From positions 1 to 64,000 of the forward strand of contig NZ_MAXF01000178.1 in the NCBI RefSeq assembly GCF_001704635.1: 64,000 nt of DNA, read 5' to 3'. The DNA is from Streptomyces sparsogenes. GTDB lineage: Bacteria; Actinomycetota; Actinomycetes; Streptomycetales; Streptomycetaceae. The position numbers and the translations under genes are program-made. Below the pieces are notes generated by a model. It had not been told where the DNA came from and searched no databases. It was given only the letters and a program-made list of their open reading frames with translations. Below are positions 1-7,795 of this stretch, piece by piece (the stretch's first letter is position 1; the number at the start of each line of letters is the position of its first letter).

Positions 1-267
1 TCGAGCAGGGAGCAGGCCGGAGTAGGCCGCCTTGTAGATGGGTGTGCCGATGACGACGCCGTCGGCCCGGGCGAACAGGGCGGCGGCCTCGGCGATGGCC
101 GGGTGCGCGAAGTCGGCGCCGAGCAGCGCGGTGGCCGGGAGCGTGCGGGCGTCCAGCGGTATCACCTCGTGTCCGTGCCGCTCCAGCCGGGCGTCCAGGT
201 GGCGCAGCAGCCGGGCGGTGCGGGAGGTGGCGGAGGGGCTTCCGGAGACGGACAGGACAGTGGCCAT
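1..267 (-). CDS. NADPH-dependent FMN reductase (SsuE/MsuE-like), C-terminus cut by window edge
   Basis: The first 89 residues are present and the 3' part lies beyond the left edge. The protein begins MATVLSVSGSPSATSRTARL, and the SGSPS loop near residues 8-12 is the flavin-phosphate-binding signature of NADPH-dependent FMN reductases. It continues with ADGVVIGTPIYKAAYSGLL, the second conserved flavodoxin-like segment (TPIYKxxYSG). The family supplies reduced flavin to two-component monooxygenases that release sulfite from alkanesulfonates. The role in sulfur supply is supported by the cysteine-containing leader peptide at 492-572 on the same strand. ATG at 265-267 is the only start consistent with the conserved N-terminus. 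The family is recognised with confidence, but the exact substrate system (ssu or related) is inferred because the following genes are outside the window. Confidence 0.85.
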   Translation of the reverse strand, partial: MATVLSVSGSPSATSRTARLLRHLDARLERHGHEVIPLDARTLPATALLGADFAHPAIAEAAALFARADGVVIGTPIYKAAYSGLLPAR

Positions 268-491
268 GGCGGACCCTTCGGGAAGGCGGTGCGATGCGGC
301 GGTCCGGCCGATCGGCCGGGCAGGGCGTGCTCGCGAGCGGAGTGACGGGGCGTCGGGGCGAACGACGGGAGCCGCGACGGCGAGGTCGCGGCGGCGAGGT
401 CGCGGCGGGGAGAACGCCGTGTCGGGCCGCGCGGCCGGAGTTCGTCAGGGTCGGCGCGGCGGGGACGCGGGGAGGGTGCGGGCGGGCCCGC

Positions 492-572
492 TCAGACCCG
501 GCGGCAACAGAACGCGCTGGAGACACGCAGGAGATCGACGTGGCGCCGCCGCGTGAGGTCCTGTCGCTTCAT
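492..572 (-). CDS. 26-residue sulfur-type leader peptide
   Basis: This small ORF encodes 26 residues, starting MKRQDLT and continuing RRRHVDLLRVSSAFCCRRV before TGA. The RHVDLLR-V-S-S-A-x-C pattern is that of the short putative leader peptides found in actinobacteria upstream of sulfur assimilation and sulfonate genes. The pair of cysteines close to the stop codon suggests that ribosome progress reports on cysteine availability, giving attenuation of the FMN-reductase transcript 225 bp downstream. A promoter-like pair (TTGACC at 604-609, 18-bp spacer, TTTGAT at 580-585) places transcription start at or very near the ATG, so the peptide may be leaderless. GAGGAC directly before the ATG is a weak ribosome site. 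The ORF is certain, the family assignment is strong, and the attenuation mechanism is inference. Confidence 0.8.
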   Translation of the reverse strand: MKRQDLTRRRHVDLLRVSSAFCCRRV

Positions 573-579
573 GTCCTCG

Positions 580-609
580 ATCAAATCAGTGGCGTCTACA
601 TCGGGTCAA
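580..609 (-). promoter_or_regulatory. Promoter for leader peptide / FMN reductase transcript
   Basis: On the minus strand, TTGACC (609-604) is followed by an 18-bp spacer and TTTGAT (585-580). This is a good match to a housekeeping sigma-factor promoter. The -10 element ends seven bases before the leader-peptide ATG. Confidence 0.5.
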
Positions 610-724
610 GGAGGCCCGAGCGGCATTCCGCATCGCGGACGCGGCCGGGTGGCGCGGCATCAGCGCGCCACCCCCTCGTCGATCAGCTCACGGCCCGTCC
701 GCCGGCGGAGACGGGGGCATTGTG

Positions 725-1999
725 TCAAGGACGGACCGGCCCGGGGCGCGGCAGCAGGGCGACCGCCGCCGCCGGGAGCGCGGTGAGCACCAGCCAGGGC
801 ACCGCGGCCGGCAGGCCCGCCTCGAGCAGCGAGCCGGTCAGCGCGCTGCCGGCCAGCACGACCAGGCCGGAGACGGAGGACAGCGCGCCGGTGTAGAGCC
901 CGAGCCTGCCCTCGCCGGCGAGGTCGGGCACCCAGGCCCGGGCGGCCGGGGCGAGCAGCATCTGGCCGAGGGTGAGCAGCACGACCAGGCCCGCCGAGGG
1001 CAGCAGTGCGGCGCCGCCCGTCCAGGCGGCGGGGCGGGTGGCGGCCACGGCGGCGAAGCCGGCGGAGATGAGCAGCAGCCCGGCCGCCATGGAGCGGCGC
1101 AGGTCCAGCCGGGTGGTCGCCCAGCGGGTGACGGGCAGTTGGGCGGTCACCACGAGCGCCGAGGAGAGGGCGAACAGCCAGGCCAGCGGGGCCTGTGAGC
1201 CCGCCGCGCGCTCGACTTCCAGCGGCAGCGCGAGGTAGAGCTGGTTGTACGCGAGCAGGTAGACGCCGTACGCGAGGCACAGCGCGAGGAAGCGCCGGTC
1301 GCGCAGCAGGGCGCGGGCCCCGCCGGGGGCCGGGGCGGCCGCCCGGCCGGGGATGTGCTGGGGCAGCAGCCGCAGATGGCCGGCCAGGACGAGGACGAAG
1401 ACCGCCGCCCCGGCCAGGCATACGGTGCGGAAGTCCACGGCCAGCAGGAGGGCGCCCAGCAGCGGTCCGACGAACGCGCCGGCCTGCCCGGCGACGGTGA
1501 ACAGCGCCAGGACGCGGGTGCGGGGCCCGCCACCGCCCTCCTCCCAGCACACCGCCTGGCGGGCCACCTCGGACTCCACGGCGGGCGAGAACAGCGCGGC
1601 CGCGAAGCCGATCAGCAGCACCGCGCCGATGACCGCCCAGGTGCTCTCCGCCCAGCCGAGCCACGCGAAGCCCGCGATCCGCAGCGCGCAGCCGGCCAGC
1701 ACCACCGGCCGGACCCCGTACCGGTCGGCCAGGGCGCCGCCGACCACGAACAGCCCCTGCTGGCTGAAGGTGCGCAGGCCGAGCACCAGGCCGACCAGCC
1801 AGCCGGCCATGCCCACGGCCGTGCCGAGGTGTTCGGCGAGGAAGGGCAGGACGGCGAAGAAGCCGATGTTGAAGGCGAGCTGGGTCCCGATCAGCAGCCG
1901 CAGCAGGGGTGGCAGTGGCGGCAGGGGCGGTGTCCCGCCGCGCCGCCACCGGGCCCGCGCCCCGGCCGAGGGGGCCGCCCGGGCGGGGGTCCCGGTCAT
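725..1999 (-). CDS. MFS transporter (likely exporter)
   Basis: This 424-residue major facilitator superfamily protein has about 12 hydrophobic segments starting near residue 30 (LLRLLIGTQLAFNIGFFAVLP). The loop between helices 2 and 3 holds GGALADRYGVRPVVLAG, the MFS signature G-x3-D-R-x-G-R/x. Such proteins of the multidrug/siderophore-exporter type use the proton gradient. The ATG overlaps the stop codon of the fused permease as ATGA, so it is the last gene of the GNAT-SBP-permease-MFS operon and is translationally coupled. This linkage suggests export of a small ligand that the binding protein recaptures, as in metallophore loci, but the ligand is not shown by the sequence. The N-terminal 28 residues are Ala/Arg/Pro-rich and probably disordered. 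Confidence 0.85.
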   Translation of the reverse strand: MTGTPARAAPSAGARARWRRGGTPPLPPLPPLLRLLIGTQLAFNIGFFAVLPFLAEHLGTAVGMAGWLVGLVLGLRTFSQQGLFVVGGALADRYGVRPVVLAGCALRIAGFAWLGWAESTWAVIGAVLLIGFAAALFSPAVESEVARQAVCWEEGGGGPRTRVLALFTVAGQAGAFVGPLLGALLLAVDFRTVCLAGAAVFVLVLAGHLRLLPQHIPGRAAAPAPGGARALLRDRRFLALCLAYGVYLLAYNQLYLALPLEVERAAGSQAPLAWLFALSSALVVTAQLPVTRWATTRLDLRRSMAAGLLLISAGFAAVAATRPAAWTGGAALLPSAGLVVLLTLGQMLLAPAARAWVPDLAGEGRLGLYTGALSSVSGLVVLAGSALTGSLLEAGLPAAVPWLVLTALPAAAVALLPRPGPVRP

Positions 2000-3783
2000 C
2001 CGCCCTCCTCGCGTACACCCGGGGTGGCGGGCGCCCCGTCGCCGCGCCGGGCGCGGCCGGGCCGGGGCCGGCGCACCCCGCCGGCCGCGGTCACCGCGAG
2101 CGCCCCGAGGACGGCGAGCATCGCGGCGGGGGCCAGCACCGCCCAGGGGGCGCGCTCGGCGTACGGGTGGTTCTCGGCCAGCAGCAGTCCCCACTCGGGG
2201 GACGGCGGCTGGGCGCCGAGGCCGAGGAAGCCGAGGGAGGCGAGGGCGAGCGCCACCGAGGGCAGCCGCAGCAGCGCGTGCCGGGCCACCGGGGGCAGCA
2301 CGGCGGGCAGCAGGACGCGCCGCAGCACATGGGCCCGTCCGGCGCCGAGCGCGCGGGTGGCGGTGAGGTGGGTGGTGGCGCGCTCCTGCCGCAGCAGGGC
2401 CGAGGTGTGGGCGGCCAGCGGGGCCCAGGCGACCGCGGCCACGGCGAGCGCGGGCGTGGCGGGGCCGCCGCCGGTGACGCCGGTGACGAGCAGTCCGGCG
2501 AGCACCGCGGGAACGGCGTTGGCGGTGTCGACGAGGGCCGCGGAGACCCGTGGCACCAGGCCGAGCACCACCCCGGCCAGCAGCGCCGCGGCGCTGACCG
2601 CGAGCGCGAGGGCCAGGGTGGTGAGGGCGCCGTGGCCGACCCGGGCGAGGAGGTCGCGGCCCAGCGCGTCGGTGCCGAACGGGTGCGCCCAGGAGGGGGC
2701 CTCGAGCCGGGCGGCGGTGTCCACGGCCAGGGGGTCGCGGGCCAGGCCGAGCCCGATGACGGCGAGCAGCAGCGCGCCGTAGAGCAGCGGATGCCCGCCG
2801 GGGCCCGGTGCGGTGTCCCGGTGCAGGGAGGCCAGCGCGCCGTCGCGCAGCGCGGGTCCGAGCAGGGCGCGGCCCGCGAGCCGGGCCAGGGCGCCCACGG
2901 CGGCGGCGAGCGCCACCAGGGCGAGTGTGCCGGTCTGGAGGACGGGAAGGTCCTGGGCGAGGGCGGCCTGAAGGGTGAGCCGGCCGAGCCCGGGTATGTC
3001 GAAGATCTGCTCCACGGCGACCGCGCCGCCGGTGAGGCCGACCACGAACAGCCCGAGGTTGGGCAGCAGTCCGGGGAGGCAGCGGCGCAGCGCGTGGCGG
3101 GCGACGCGCCGGCCCGGGACGCCCCGGGCGGTGGCGGCCCGCGCCCAGGGTTCGGCGAAGGCGCCGGGCAGCGCGTCGTCGAGCATCCGCCCGAGAAGCG
3201 CCCCGGTGGGCAGGCCGATGGCCAGCGCGGGCAGGACGAGCCAGCGCGGCCCGTACCAGCCGAGCGCGGGCAGCCAGCCGAGCTGCACCCCGACCACGGT
3301 GGCCAGCAGGGAGGCGGTCAGGAACTCGGGCAGCGCGGCGAGCATCGCCGCGGCGCCGCCGGTGCGCCGCCCGGCGAGTCCGCGCCGCGCCCCCAGGACG
3401 AGGGTGCGGGCGCACACCGCGGCGGCGGTGGCCACGGCCACGGTCAGCGCCGCGGCCATGAGCAGCAGCGAGGCGCCGAAGGCGGTGGCCACACCGGGCA
3501 GCACGGCGCCGCCGGAGACCCAGGAGTGGCCGGCGTCGCCGCGCACCAGCCCGCCGAGCCACTGCCCGAGCAGATGCGCGGGGCCGGCGTCGAGGCCGAG
3601 TTCGTCCCGTACGGCGGCCAGCACGTCGGGAGCGGGGTCGCGTTCGGCCGAGCGGGCCTCCAGCACGGTGCGGGCGGGGTCGGTGCGGGAGAGCCACGGC
3701 AGCAGGCCGATGCCGCACAGCAGGGCCGCGGCCACGGCGAGGCGCCACAGCGCGCCGGGGGCGCCGCGGCGTACGGCGCTCAG
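1996..3783 (-). CDS. Fused ABC transporter permease (DppB/NikB-like plus DppC/NikC-like halves)
   Basis: About 595 residues contain two binding-protein-dependent permease domains in one chain. The N-half matches NikB/DppB: after a periplasmic stretch (ELGLDAGPAHLLGQWLGGLV) the EAA-type loop reads EPWARAATARGVPGRRVARH and then GGAVAVEQIFDIPGLGRL. The C-half matches NikC/DppC: HPFGTDALGRDLLARVGHG, then a second EAA-like loop (TATRALGAGRAHVLRRVLLP) and LGFLGLGAQPPSPEWG. These two subunits are normally separate genes. No ATG or GTG occurs at the gene junction. I place the start at CTG 3781-3783, overlapping the binding-protein stop (CTGA), with GTG at 3733-3735 as the alternative. No ATPase subunit gene is adjacent, so the transporter must borrow one from elsewhere or be incomplete. 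Confidence 0.85.
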   Translation of the reverse strand: MSAVRRGAPGALWRLAVAAALLCGIGLLPWLSRTDPARTVLEARSAERDPAPDVLAAVRDELGLDAGPAHLLGQWLGGLVRGDAGHSWVSGGAVLPGVATAFGASLLLMAAALTVAVATAAAVCARTLVLGARRGLAGRRTGGAAAMLAALPEFLTASLLATVVGVQLGWLPALGWYGPRWLVLPALAIGLPTGALLGRMLDDALPGAFAEPWARAATARGVPGRRVARHALRRCLPGLLPNLGLFVVGLTGGAVAVEQIFDIPGLGRLTLQAALAQDLPVLQTGTLALVALAAAVGALARLAGRALLGPALRDGALASLHRDTAPGPGGHPLLYGALLLAVIGLGLARDPLAVDTAARLEAPSWAHPFGTDALGRDLLARVGHGALTTLALALAVSAAALLAGVVLGLVPRVSAALVDTANAVPAVLAGLLVTGVTGGGPATPALAVAAVAWAPLAAHTSALLRQERATTHLTATRALGAGRAHVLRRVLLPAVLPPVARHALLRLPSVALALASLGFLGLGAQPPSPEWGLLLAENHPYAERAPWAVLAPAAMLAVLGALAVTAAGGVRRPRPGRARRGDGAPATPGVREEGG

Positions 3784-5273
3784 CGCCGGGTCCCGGGGCC
3801 GATGAGGGCGCGCTCGTACGGGTCGAGGAGGACGCCCCGGACGGAGGCGCGGACGCCGTGGACGATCCGCTGGTGGACGAGCGGTACGGTCGCGTCCGTG
3901 CGCAGGATCCGGGCCTCCGCGGCCATCGCCGCGTCCTGCCGCTCGGCCGGGTCGGCGGTGGCCTCGGCGGTGGCGACCGCCCGGTCGACCCGCTTGTCGC
4001 ACAGCAGGGCCAGGTTGTAGCCGCCGTCGCAGGTGAAGTCGCTCGCGAGGATCGAGACCGGGTCGCCGGTGTCGAGCATGGTGTTGCGCGCGCCGACGAA
4101 CGCGTCGAACTTCCCGGCCAGCGCGTCGCCCTCGATCCGGGAGGACTCGCGCACCTCCACCTCGACCGTGAAGCCGGCCTTTTCGAGCTGCTGTTGCAGC
4201 ACCTGCGCGACCTCGGGCAGCTCCGGCCGGTTGTCGTAGGTGGCGAGGGTGATGGCGGTGCCGTGGACACGCGCGGCCCGGGCCCGCCCCTTCGGCTCCT
4301 CGCGCTTGCCCGCCGCCCAGGTCAGGGCGGGGCCGAACACGCCCTGGCCGCGGTCGGCGTGGCCCTCGTACACGTCCTTGGCGAGGACGGAGGTGTCGAT
4401 CGCCGCGCGGGCGGCGGCCCGCGTCCCCGGGTCCGCGAAGGGGCCGGAGCGGGTGTTCAGCAGCAGGCTGGTGGTGCGCGCGGTGGCCAGTTCGCGGGCG
4501 GTGCCCTTGCGGAGGGAGGGGATCTGCGCGACGGGCACGGCTTCGGCGATGTCCACGTCGCCGGTGCGCAGGGCGTTGGCGCGGGCCGTGCCGTCGGCGA
4601 TGAACCGCGCGTCGACGCCGGAGGCGTGGGCCAGGCCGCCCCAGTAGCCGTCGAAGCGGTCCAGGGTGGCCCGGTCGCCGCCGCCGGCCTTGGTCAGCCG
4701 GAAGGGCCCGGTGGCGGTGCCGACCGGGTCGGCGGTGCCCTTCTTCCGGTACGCCTTGGCGGACAGCACGGCCAGGCCGGGGCTGGACAGCCGCAGCGGC
4801 AGCACGGGGTCGGGTTCGGCGGTGGTGACGCGGACCCGCCGCTCTCCGGCGGGCTCGGCGGTCAGCCGCACCCCGGAGAGCGCGGCGGGGCCGGGCTCGG
4901 CCCGGGCGGCGTGGGTGAGGGCGGTGGCCACCGCGGCCGGGGTGACGTCGGTGCCGTCCTGGAAGCGGGCCTCGCGCAGGGTGAACAGCCAGCTGCGGCC
5001 GTTCTCCTGACGCCATGACTCGGCGAGCGCGGGGGACGCGGCGCCGTTGGCGTCCAGCCGGGTCAGCCCCTCGGTGACGCCGAGCCGGCTGAGCAGGGTG
5101 GCGTCACCGCCGTACGGCGAGAAGTTCTCGGAGGGCGGGAAGGCGAGCGCGACGCGCAGCCGTCCGCCGGACGCCGAGCCGGACGGGGAGGGGTCACCGG
5201 ACGCGAAGCAGCCGGACAGCAGGGGGACGAGCAGCAGGCCGGAGGCCAGCCGACGGCGGCGGGCGAAGCGCAT
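3780..5273 (-). CDS. ABC transporter substrate-binding lipoprotein, SBP5 (peptide/nickel) family
   Basis: This 497-residue family 5 extracellular solute-binding protein has a basic N-terminus (MRFARRRRLASG), a hydrophobic core and the lipobox LLSGC near residue 22. It is therefore exported and lipid-anchored. Family landmarks follow in order: the N-terminal segment LTRLDANGAASPALAESW, the SBP5 signature WLFTLREARFQDGTDVT, and a C-terminal end typical of NikA/DppA proteins. The family captures peptides, nickel or metal-chelator complexes for import through NikB/NikC-type permeases. It begins 21 bp after the GNAT gene, and its stop overlaps the fused permease start. The 15-bp AT-rich palindrome at 5323-5337 lies about 50 bp upstream. 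Metal or metallophore uptake is favoured by that site but not proven, and peptide uptake is the alternative. Confidence 0.85.
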   Translation of the reverse strand: MRFARRRRLASGLLLVPLLSGCFASGDPSPSGSASGGRLRVALAFPPSENFSPYGGDATLLSRLGVTEGLTRLDANGAASPALAESWRQENGRSWLFTLREARFQDGTDVTPAAVATALTHAARAEPGPAALSGVRLTAEPAGERRVRVTTAEPDPVLPLRLSSPGLAVLSAKAYRKKGTADPVGTATGPFRLTKAGGGDRATLDRFDGYWGGLAHASGVDARFIADGTARANALRTGDVDIAEAVPVAQIPSLRKGTARELATARTTSLLLNTRSGPFADPGTRAAARAAIDTSVLAKDVYEGHADRGQGVFGPALTWAAGKREEPKGRARAARVHGTAITLATYDNRPELPEVAQVLQQQLEKAGFTVEVEVRESSRIEGDALAGKFDAFVGARNTMLDTGDPVSILASDFTCDGGYNLALLCDKRVDRAVATAEATADPAERQDAAMAAEARILRTDATVPLVHQRIVHGVRASVRGVLLDPYERALIGPGTRR

Positions 5274-5294
5274 GGACCTCGTTCTCCACGGGGT

Positions 5295-5888
5295 TTACGA
5301 GCGGGACGCCACGCACACTACATGGTTATCATTTTCACCAGCCGTCCGGGGTGTCCGCGACATGGGCACCTCGAAGTGCACCACCGCGTTTCCCCCGCCG
5401 GGCGCCGTCCGTTCGTCGCACACCACCTCGCCCAGGGACCGCCAGAAGGCCTCGGCCCCGGGCACGGCGGGGTCGGTGTGCAGATAGACCGCGCGATAAC
5501 CGCCGTCCGCCGCCGCGAAGTCCAGCAAGCGGCCCACCAGCAGCCGGGCGAGCCCCCGCCGCCGGTGTTCGGGCCGTACGTACACCCGGCGCAGCTGCGC
5601 GGTCGCCCCCGAGGGGTAACGCTCGGCGAGCGGGCGGGGGTTGGGTGGATGCGCCGGCCCGCGCGAGTCGAGCGCGGCCGTCGCCACCACCCGTTCGTCG
5701 CGCCCGTCGACCGCGACGAGCAGGGTGTGCCGCGCGGGGCGGAGGTAGGCGCGCTCCGGATCGACGATGTCGCCGTGCCAGCGCGGCACATAGCCCGTGC
5801 CGAAGTCCCGGTAGACGGTGTCCAGCATCACGCTCCGAGCGCCGTCGAGGTCCTCGGGGGTGGCCGTCCTGATGCGGTAGTCATGCAC
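5295..5888 (-). CDS. GNAT family N-acetyltransferase
   Basis: About 197 residues form one GNAT domain. After the N-terminal YRIRTATPEDLDGARSVM strand-helix, the acetyl-CoA site appears as LRRVYVRPEHRRRGLARLLV (R/Q-x2-G-x-G/A type motif A), with VYLHTDPAVPGAEAFWRSLG as motif B. The start is GTG at 5886-5888, with a second GTG two codons upstream at 5892-5894. The gene is the first of an apparent operon with the SBP5 lipoprotein, fused permease and MFS genes. A palindrome at 5890-5904 overlaps its start region, and another lies in its last codons. Its acceptor substrate is unknown. Acetylation of the transported ligand is a possible role suggested only by linkage. Confidence 0.8.
   Translation of the reverse strand: MHDYRIRTATPEDLDGARSVMLDTVYRDFGTGYVPRWHGDIVDPERAYLRPARHTLLVAVDGRDERVVATAALDSRGPAHPPNPRPLAERYPSGATAQLRRVYVRPEHRRRGLARLLVGRLLDFAAADGGYRAVYLHTDPAVPGAEAFWRSLGEVVCDERTAPGGGNAVVHFEVPMSRTPRTAGENDNHVVCVASRS
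5323..5337 (-). promoter_or_regulatory. Fur-family-like 15-bp operator (Zur-box-like) upstream of SBP gene
   Basis: The minus strand reads TGAAAATGATAACCA, close to the TGAAAATGATTTTCA-type Zur box of streptomycetes and a clear A/T island in very G/C-rich DNA. It lies inside the final codons of the GNAT gene and about 50 bp before the binding-protein ATG. No binding data are available from sequence alone. Confidence 0.45.
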
Positions 5889-5889
5889 T

Positions 5890-5904
5890 TGCACATCATA
5901 TGCA
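5890..5904 (-). promoter_or_regulatory. 15-bp palindrome at GNAT operon start (Nur/Zur-like)
   Basis: TGCATATGATGTGCA on the minus strand is palindromic except for one base pair and the centre. With the flanking T it also fits the TTGCAA-N5-TTGCAA nickel-responsive Nur pattern at most positions. It overlaps the possible GTG starts of the GNAT gene, where a repressor would block the whole four-gene operon. Confidence 0.4.
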
Positions 5905-5986
5905 TCAAGCGTCGCGGCGGCGCAGACGCCGGCCCCGTCGGCTGAGGCCGGGCGGGAGGCGCTGCCGCCGGGCCGCGGCCGGGCCG

Positions 5987-6784
5987 TCACATCCGCCGGG
6001 CCCCGCTCTCGATCCGGTACTGCTCCACCAGTGCCTCGAACCGCTCGGCGTCGCCCTCGCGCAGCTCGACCGGCCGGGTCTCGCCGATGGCCGCCCGCAC
6101 CCGGTCGGCCACCTCCGCCGCCCGCGCACCGGAGGTGTGGACGCCGAGCACGAGCACCGTGGCCGCGTCGCCCCCGGCCCGCCCGGCACCGGCGAGGGTG
6201 AACTCCCAGGGCACCTCGCACGGGCCGTCGTGCCCGGCGTCCGGGCACAGCAGACGGGCGATCGGCTCCTGGAGCGCGAGGGCTTCCTCCGAGGCGCCGT
6301 AACAGTGGACCCGGATCTCGTACACGCGGGACTCTTCTTCCACGTGCGGCTCTCCCGCGCGGGGCTCTTCTTCGACCGGGATGCCGCGCCCGGGCTCGAG
6401 CATGATCGTCCTGGAGAGGACGAAGGTGATCGGCACGGCCACCGCCGCGGCCATCAGCGGAGCTGTCCGGTCCCCGGTGTGCAGCAGGTCGACGAGGACG
6501 TAGACCCCGCCGGTGGTGATGGCGAAATTGGCGGCCGTGGTCAGGGGGAAGAGCAGGAACTTCCGCCAGGTCGGGCGGGTGCGGTAGGTGAACCAGGAGT
6601 TGAGGAGGAAGGAGCCGACCGTGCTGAGCGCGAAGGCGGCGACATGGGCCGCCAGGTAGGGCAGCAGGCGCAGGAAGCACAGGTACATGCCGTAATAGGT
6701 GGCGGTGTTGACGACGCCCACCAGGCCGAATCTCACCAGCTGGCCGAGGACCGGCGGGCGCCGGCGCGCCGGGCGGGGCGTCAT
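5987..6784 (-). CDS. GtrA family membrane protein with extra C-terminal domain
   Basis: The protein has 265 residues. Residues 14-145 form a typical GtrA domain with four membrane segments (LVRFGLVGVVNTATYYGMYL, then SFLLNSWFTYR with the conserved F-x-N-R/Y-x-W-T-like loop). GtrA/GtcA proteins are proposed to flip undecaprenyl-phosphate sugars. About 110 further residues (from VYEIRVHCYGASEEALALQE to the end) form a soluble-looking domain I do not recognise, with two cysteines (LLCPDAGHDGPCEV). Ordinary GtrA proteins of about 130-150 residues lack this. It overlaps the GT2 stop by four bases (ATGA) and is the third gene of the YfhO-GT2-GtrA operon. Confidence 0.85.
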   Translation of the reverse strand: MTPRPARRRPPVLGQLVRFGLVGVVNTATYYGMYLCFLRLLPYLAAHVAAFALSTVGSFLLNSWFTYRTRPTWRKFLLFPLTTAANFAITTGGVYVLVDLLHTGDRTAPLMAAAVAVPITFVLSRTIMLEPGRGIPVEEEPRAGEPHVEEESRVYEIRVHCYGASEEALALQEPIARLLCPDAGHDGPCEVPWEFTLAGAGRAGGDAATVLVLGVHTSGARAAEVADRVRAAIGETRPVELREGDAERFEALVEQYRIESGARRM

Positions 6785-7767
6785 CGCACGAGGTCCTTCA
6801 TCCGGTCCCGCATCGGGTCCCCCATCCGGTCCCGCGGGGCGGCGGCGGGAACCGCGTTGGTCGACTGCACCAGGAAGTGGGGACGCCGCTTGACCTCATA
6901 GTAGATGCGGCCGATGTACTCACCGATCACGCCGACCATGACCATCTGGACGCCGGCCAGCGCGGTGATGACCACCAGCAGGGTCACATAGCCGGGGGTG
7001 TCGATCCCGTTGACCGCCGCGCTGCCCACGATCCACATCGCGTACAGCGCGGCCACCGACACCAGGAGCAGGCCCAGGTAGACTGCGGCGCGCAGCGGTT
7101 TGTTGTTGAAGGAGATCAGCCCGTCGGCCCCGTAGTTGAGCAGCTGGCCGAAGGTCCACTTGCTGCGGCCCTCCTCGCGCGCCGCGTTCTCGTACTCGAA
7201 GGTGACGCTGGGGAAGCCCACCCAGGCGAACAGCCCCTTGGAGAAGCGGTTGTACTCGGTCAGCTCCAGCACGGCGTCCACCGCGCGCCGGGACAGCAGC
7301 CGGAAGTCGCCGACGCCGTCGACGAGTTCCACGTCGACGAAGCGGTTGATGAGCCGGTAGTAGGCGCGGGCGGTGAGCACCCGGGTGACCCGGTCGCCGT
7401 CGCGGGTGCGCTTGGCGATGACCTGGTCGTGGCCCTGGGCGTGCAGCTCCACCATGCGCTTCACGAGCTCCGGCGGGTGCTGGAGGTCGGCGTCCATGAT
7501 GACGACGGCGTCGCCCGAGGCATACCGCAGCCCGGCCAGCATCGCCGCCTCCTTGCCGAAATTGCGGCTGAAGGAGACGTAGCGGGCCCGGGGTTCGCTT
7601 TCTGCGAGCTGTTTCAGGAGGGAAAGCGTGCGGTCCTTGCTGCCGTCGTCGACATAAAGGAATTCGAAGTCGTGGTCGATCACCGCGAGTTCCCGGGTGA
7701 GGTGTTCATGAAAACGACCGATCACCGATTCCTCGTTGTAGCAGGGTACGACGACGGAAATGAGCAT
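6781..7767 (-). CDS. GT2 polyprenyl-phosphate glycosyltransferase (CsbB/GtrB-like)
   Basis: This 328-residue family 2 glycosyltransferase begins MLISVVVPCYNEESVIGRFH. VVIMDADLQHPPEL carries the D-x-D metal site, and DGVGDFRLLSRRAVDAV and YNRFSKGLFAWVGF are typical of dolichol/undecaprenyl-phosphate sugar transferases. Two C-terminal membrane helices (AAVYLGLLLVSVAALYAMWIV and TLLVVITALAGVQMVMVGVIGEY) anchor it. It should transfer a sugar from a nucleotide donor to undecaprenyl phosphate on the cytoplasmic face. ATG at 7767 has GGGGGAG just upstream. An alternative ATG at 7809 would overlap the YfhO-like gene by 14 bases. It is coupled to gtrA by an ATGA overlap. Confidence 0.9.
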   Translation of the reverse strand: MLISVVVPCYNEESVIGRFHEHLTRELAVIDHDFEFLYVDDGSKDRTLSLLKQLAESEPRARYVSFSRNFGKEAAMLAGLRYASGDAVVIMDADLQHPPELVKRMVELHAQGHDQVIAKRTRDGDRVTRVLTARAYYRLINRFVDVELVDGVGDFRLLSRRAVDAVLELTEYNRFSKGLFAWVGFPSVTFEYENAAREEGRSKWTFGQLLNYGADGLISFNNKPLRAAVYLGLLLVSVAALYAMWIVGSAAVNGIDTPGYVTLLVVITALAGVQMVMVGVIGEYIGRIYYEVKRRPHFLVQSTNAVPAAAPRDRMGDPMRDRMKDLVR

Positions 7768-7795
7768 GGTCTCCCCCGGGGCTGATTCGCGGGCG

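Noticed and set aside
725..4270. A single open frame covering most of the MFS and permease region
   Set aside because: The MFS frame happens to stay open upstream through the permease gene. Conserved MFS sequence begins only after ATG 1999, and the true permease and binding protein lie in other frames.
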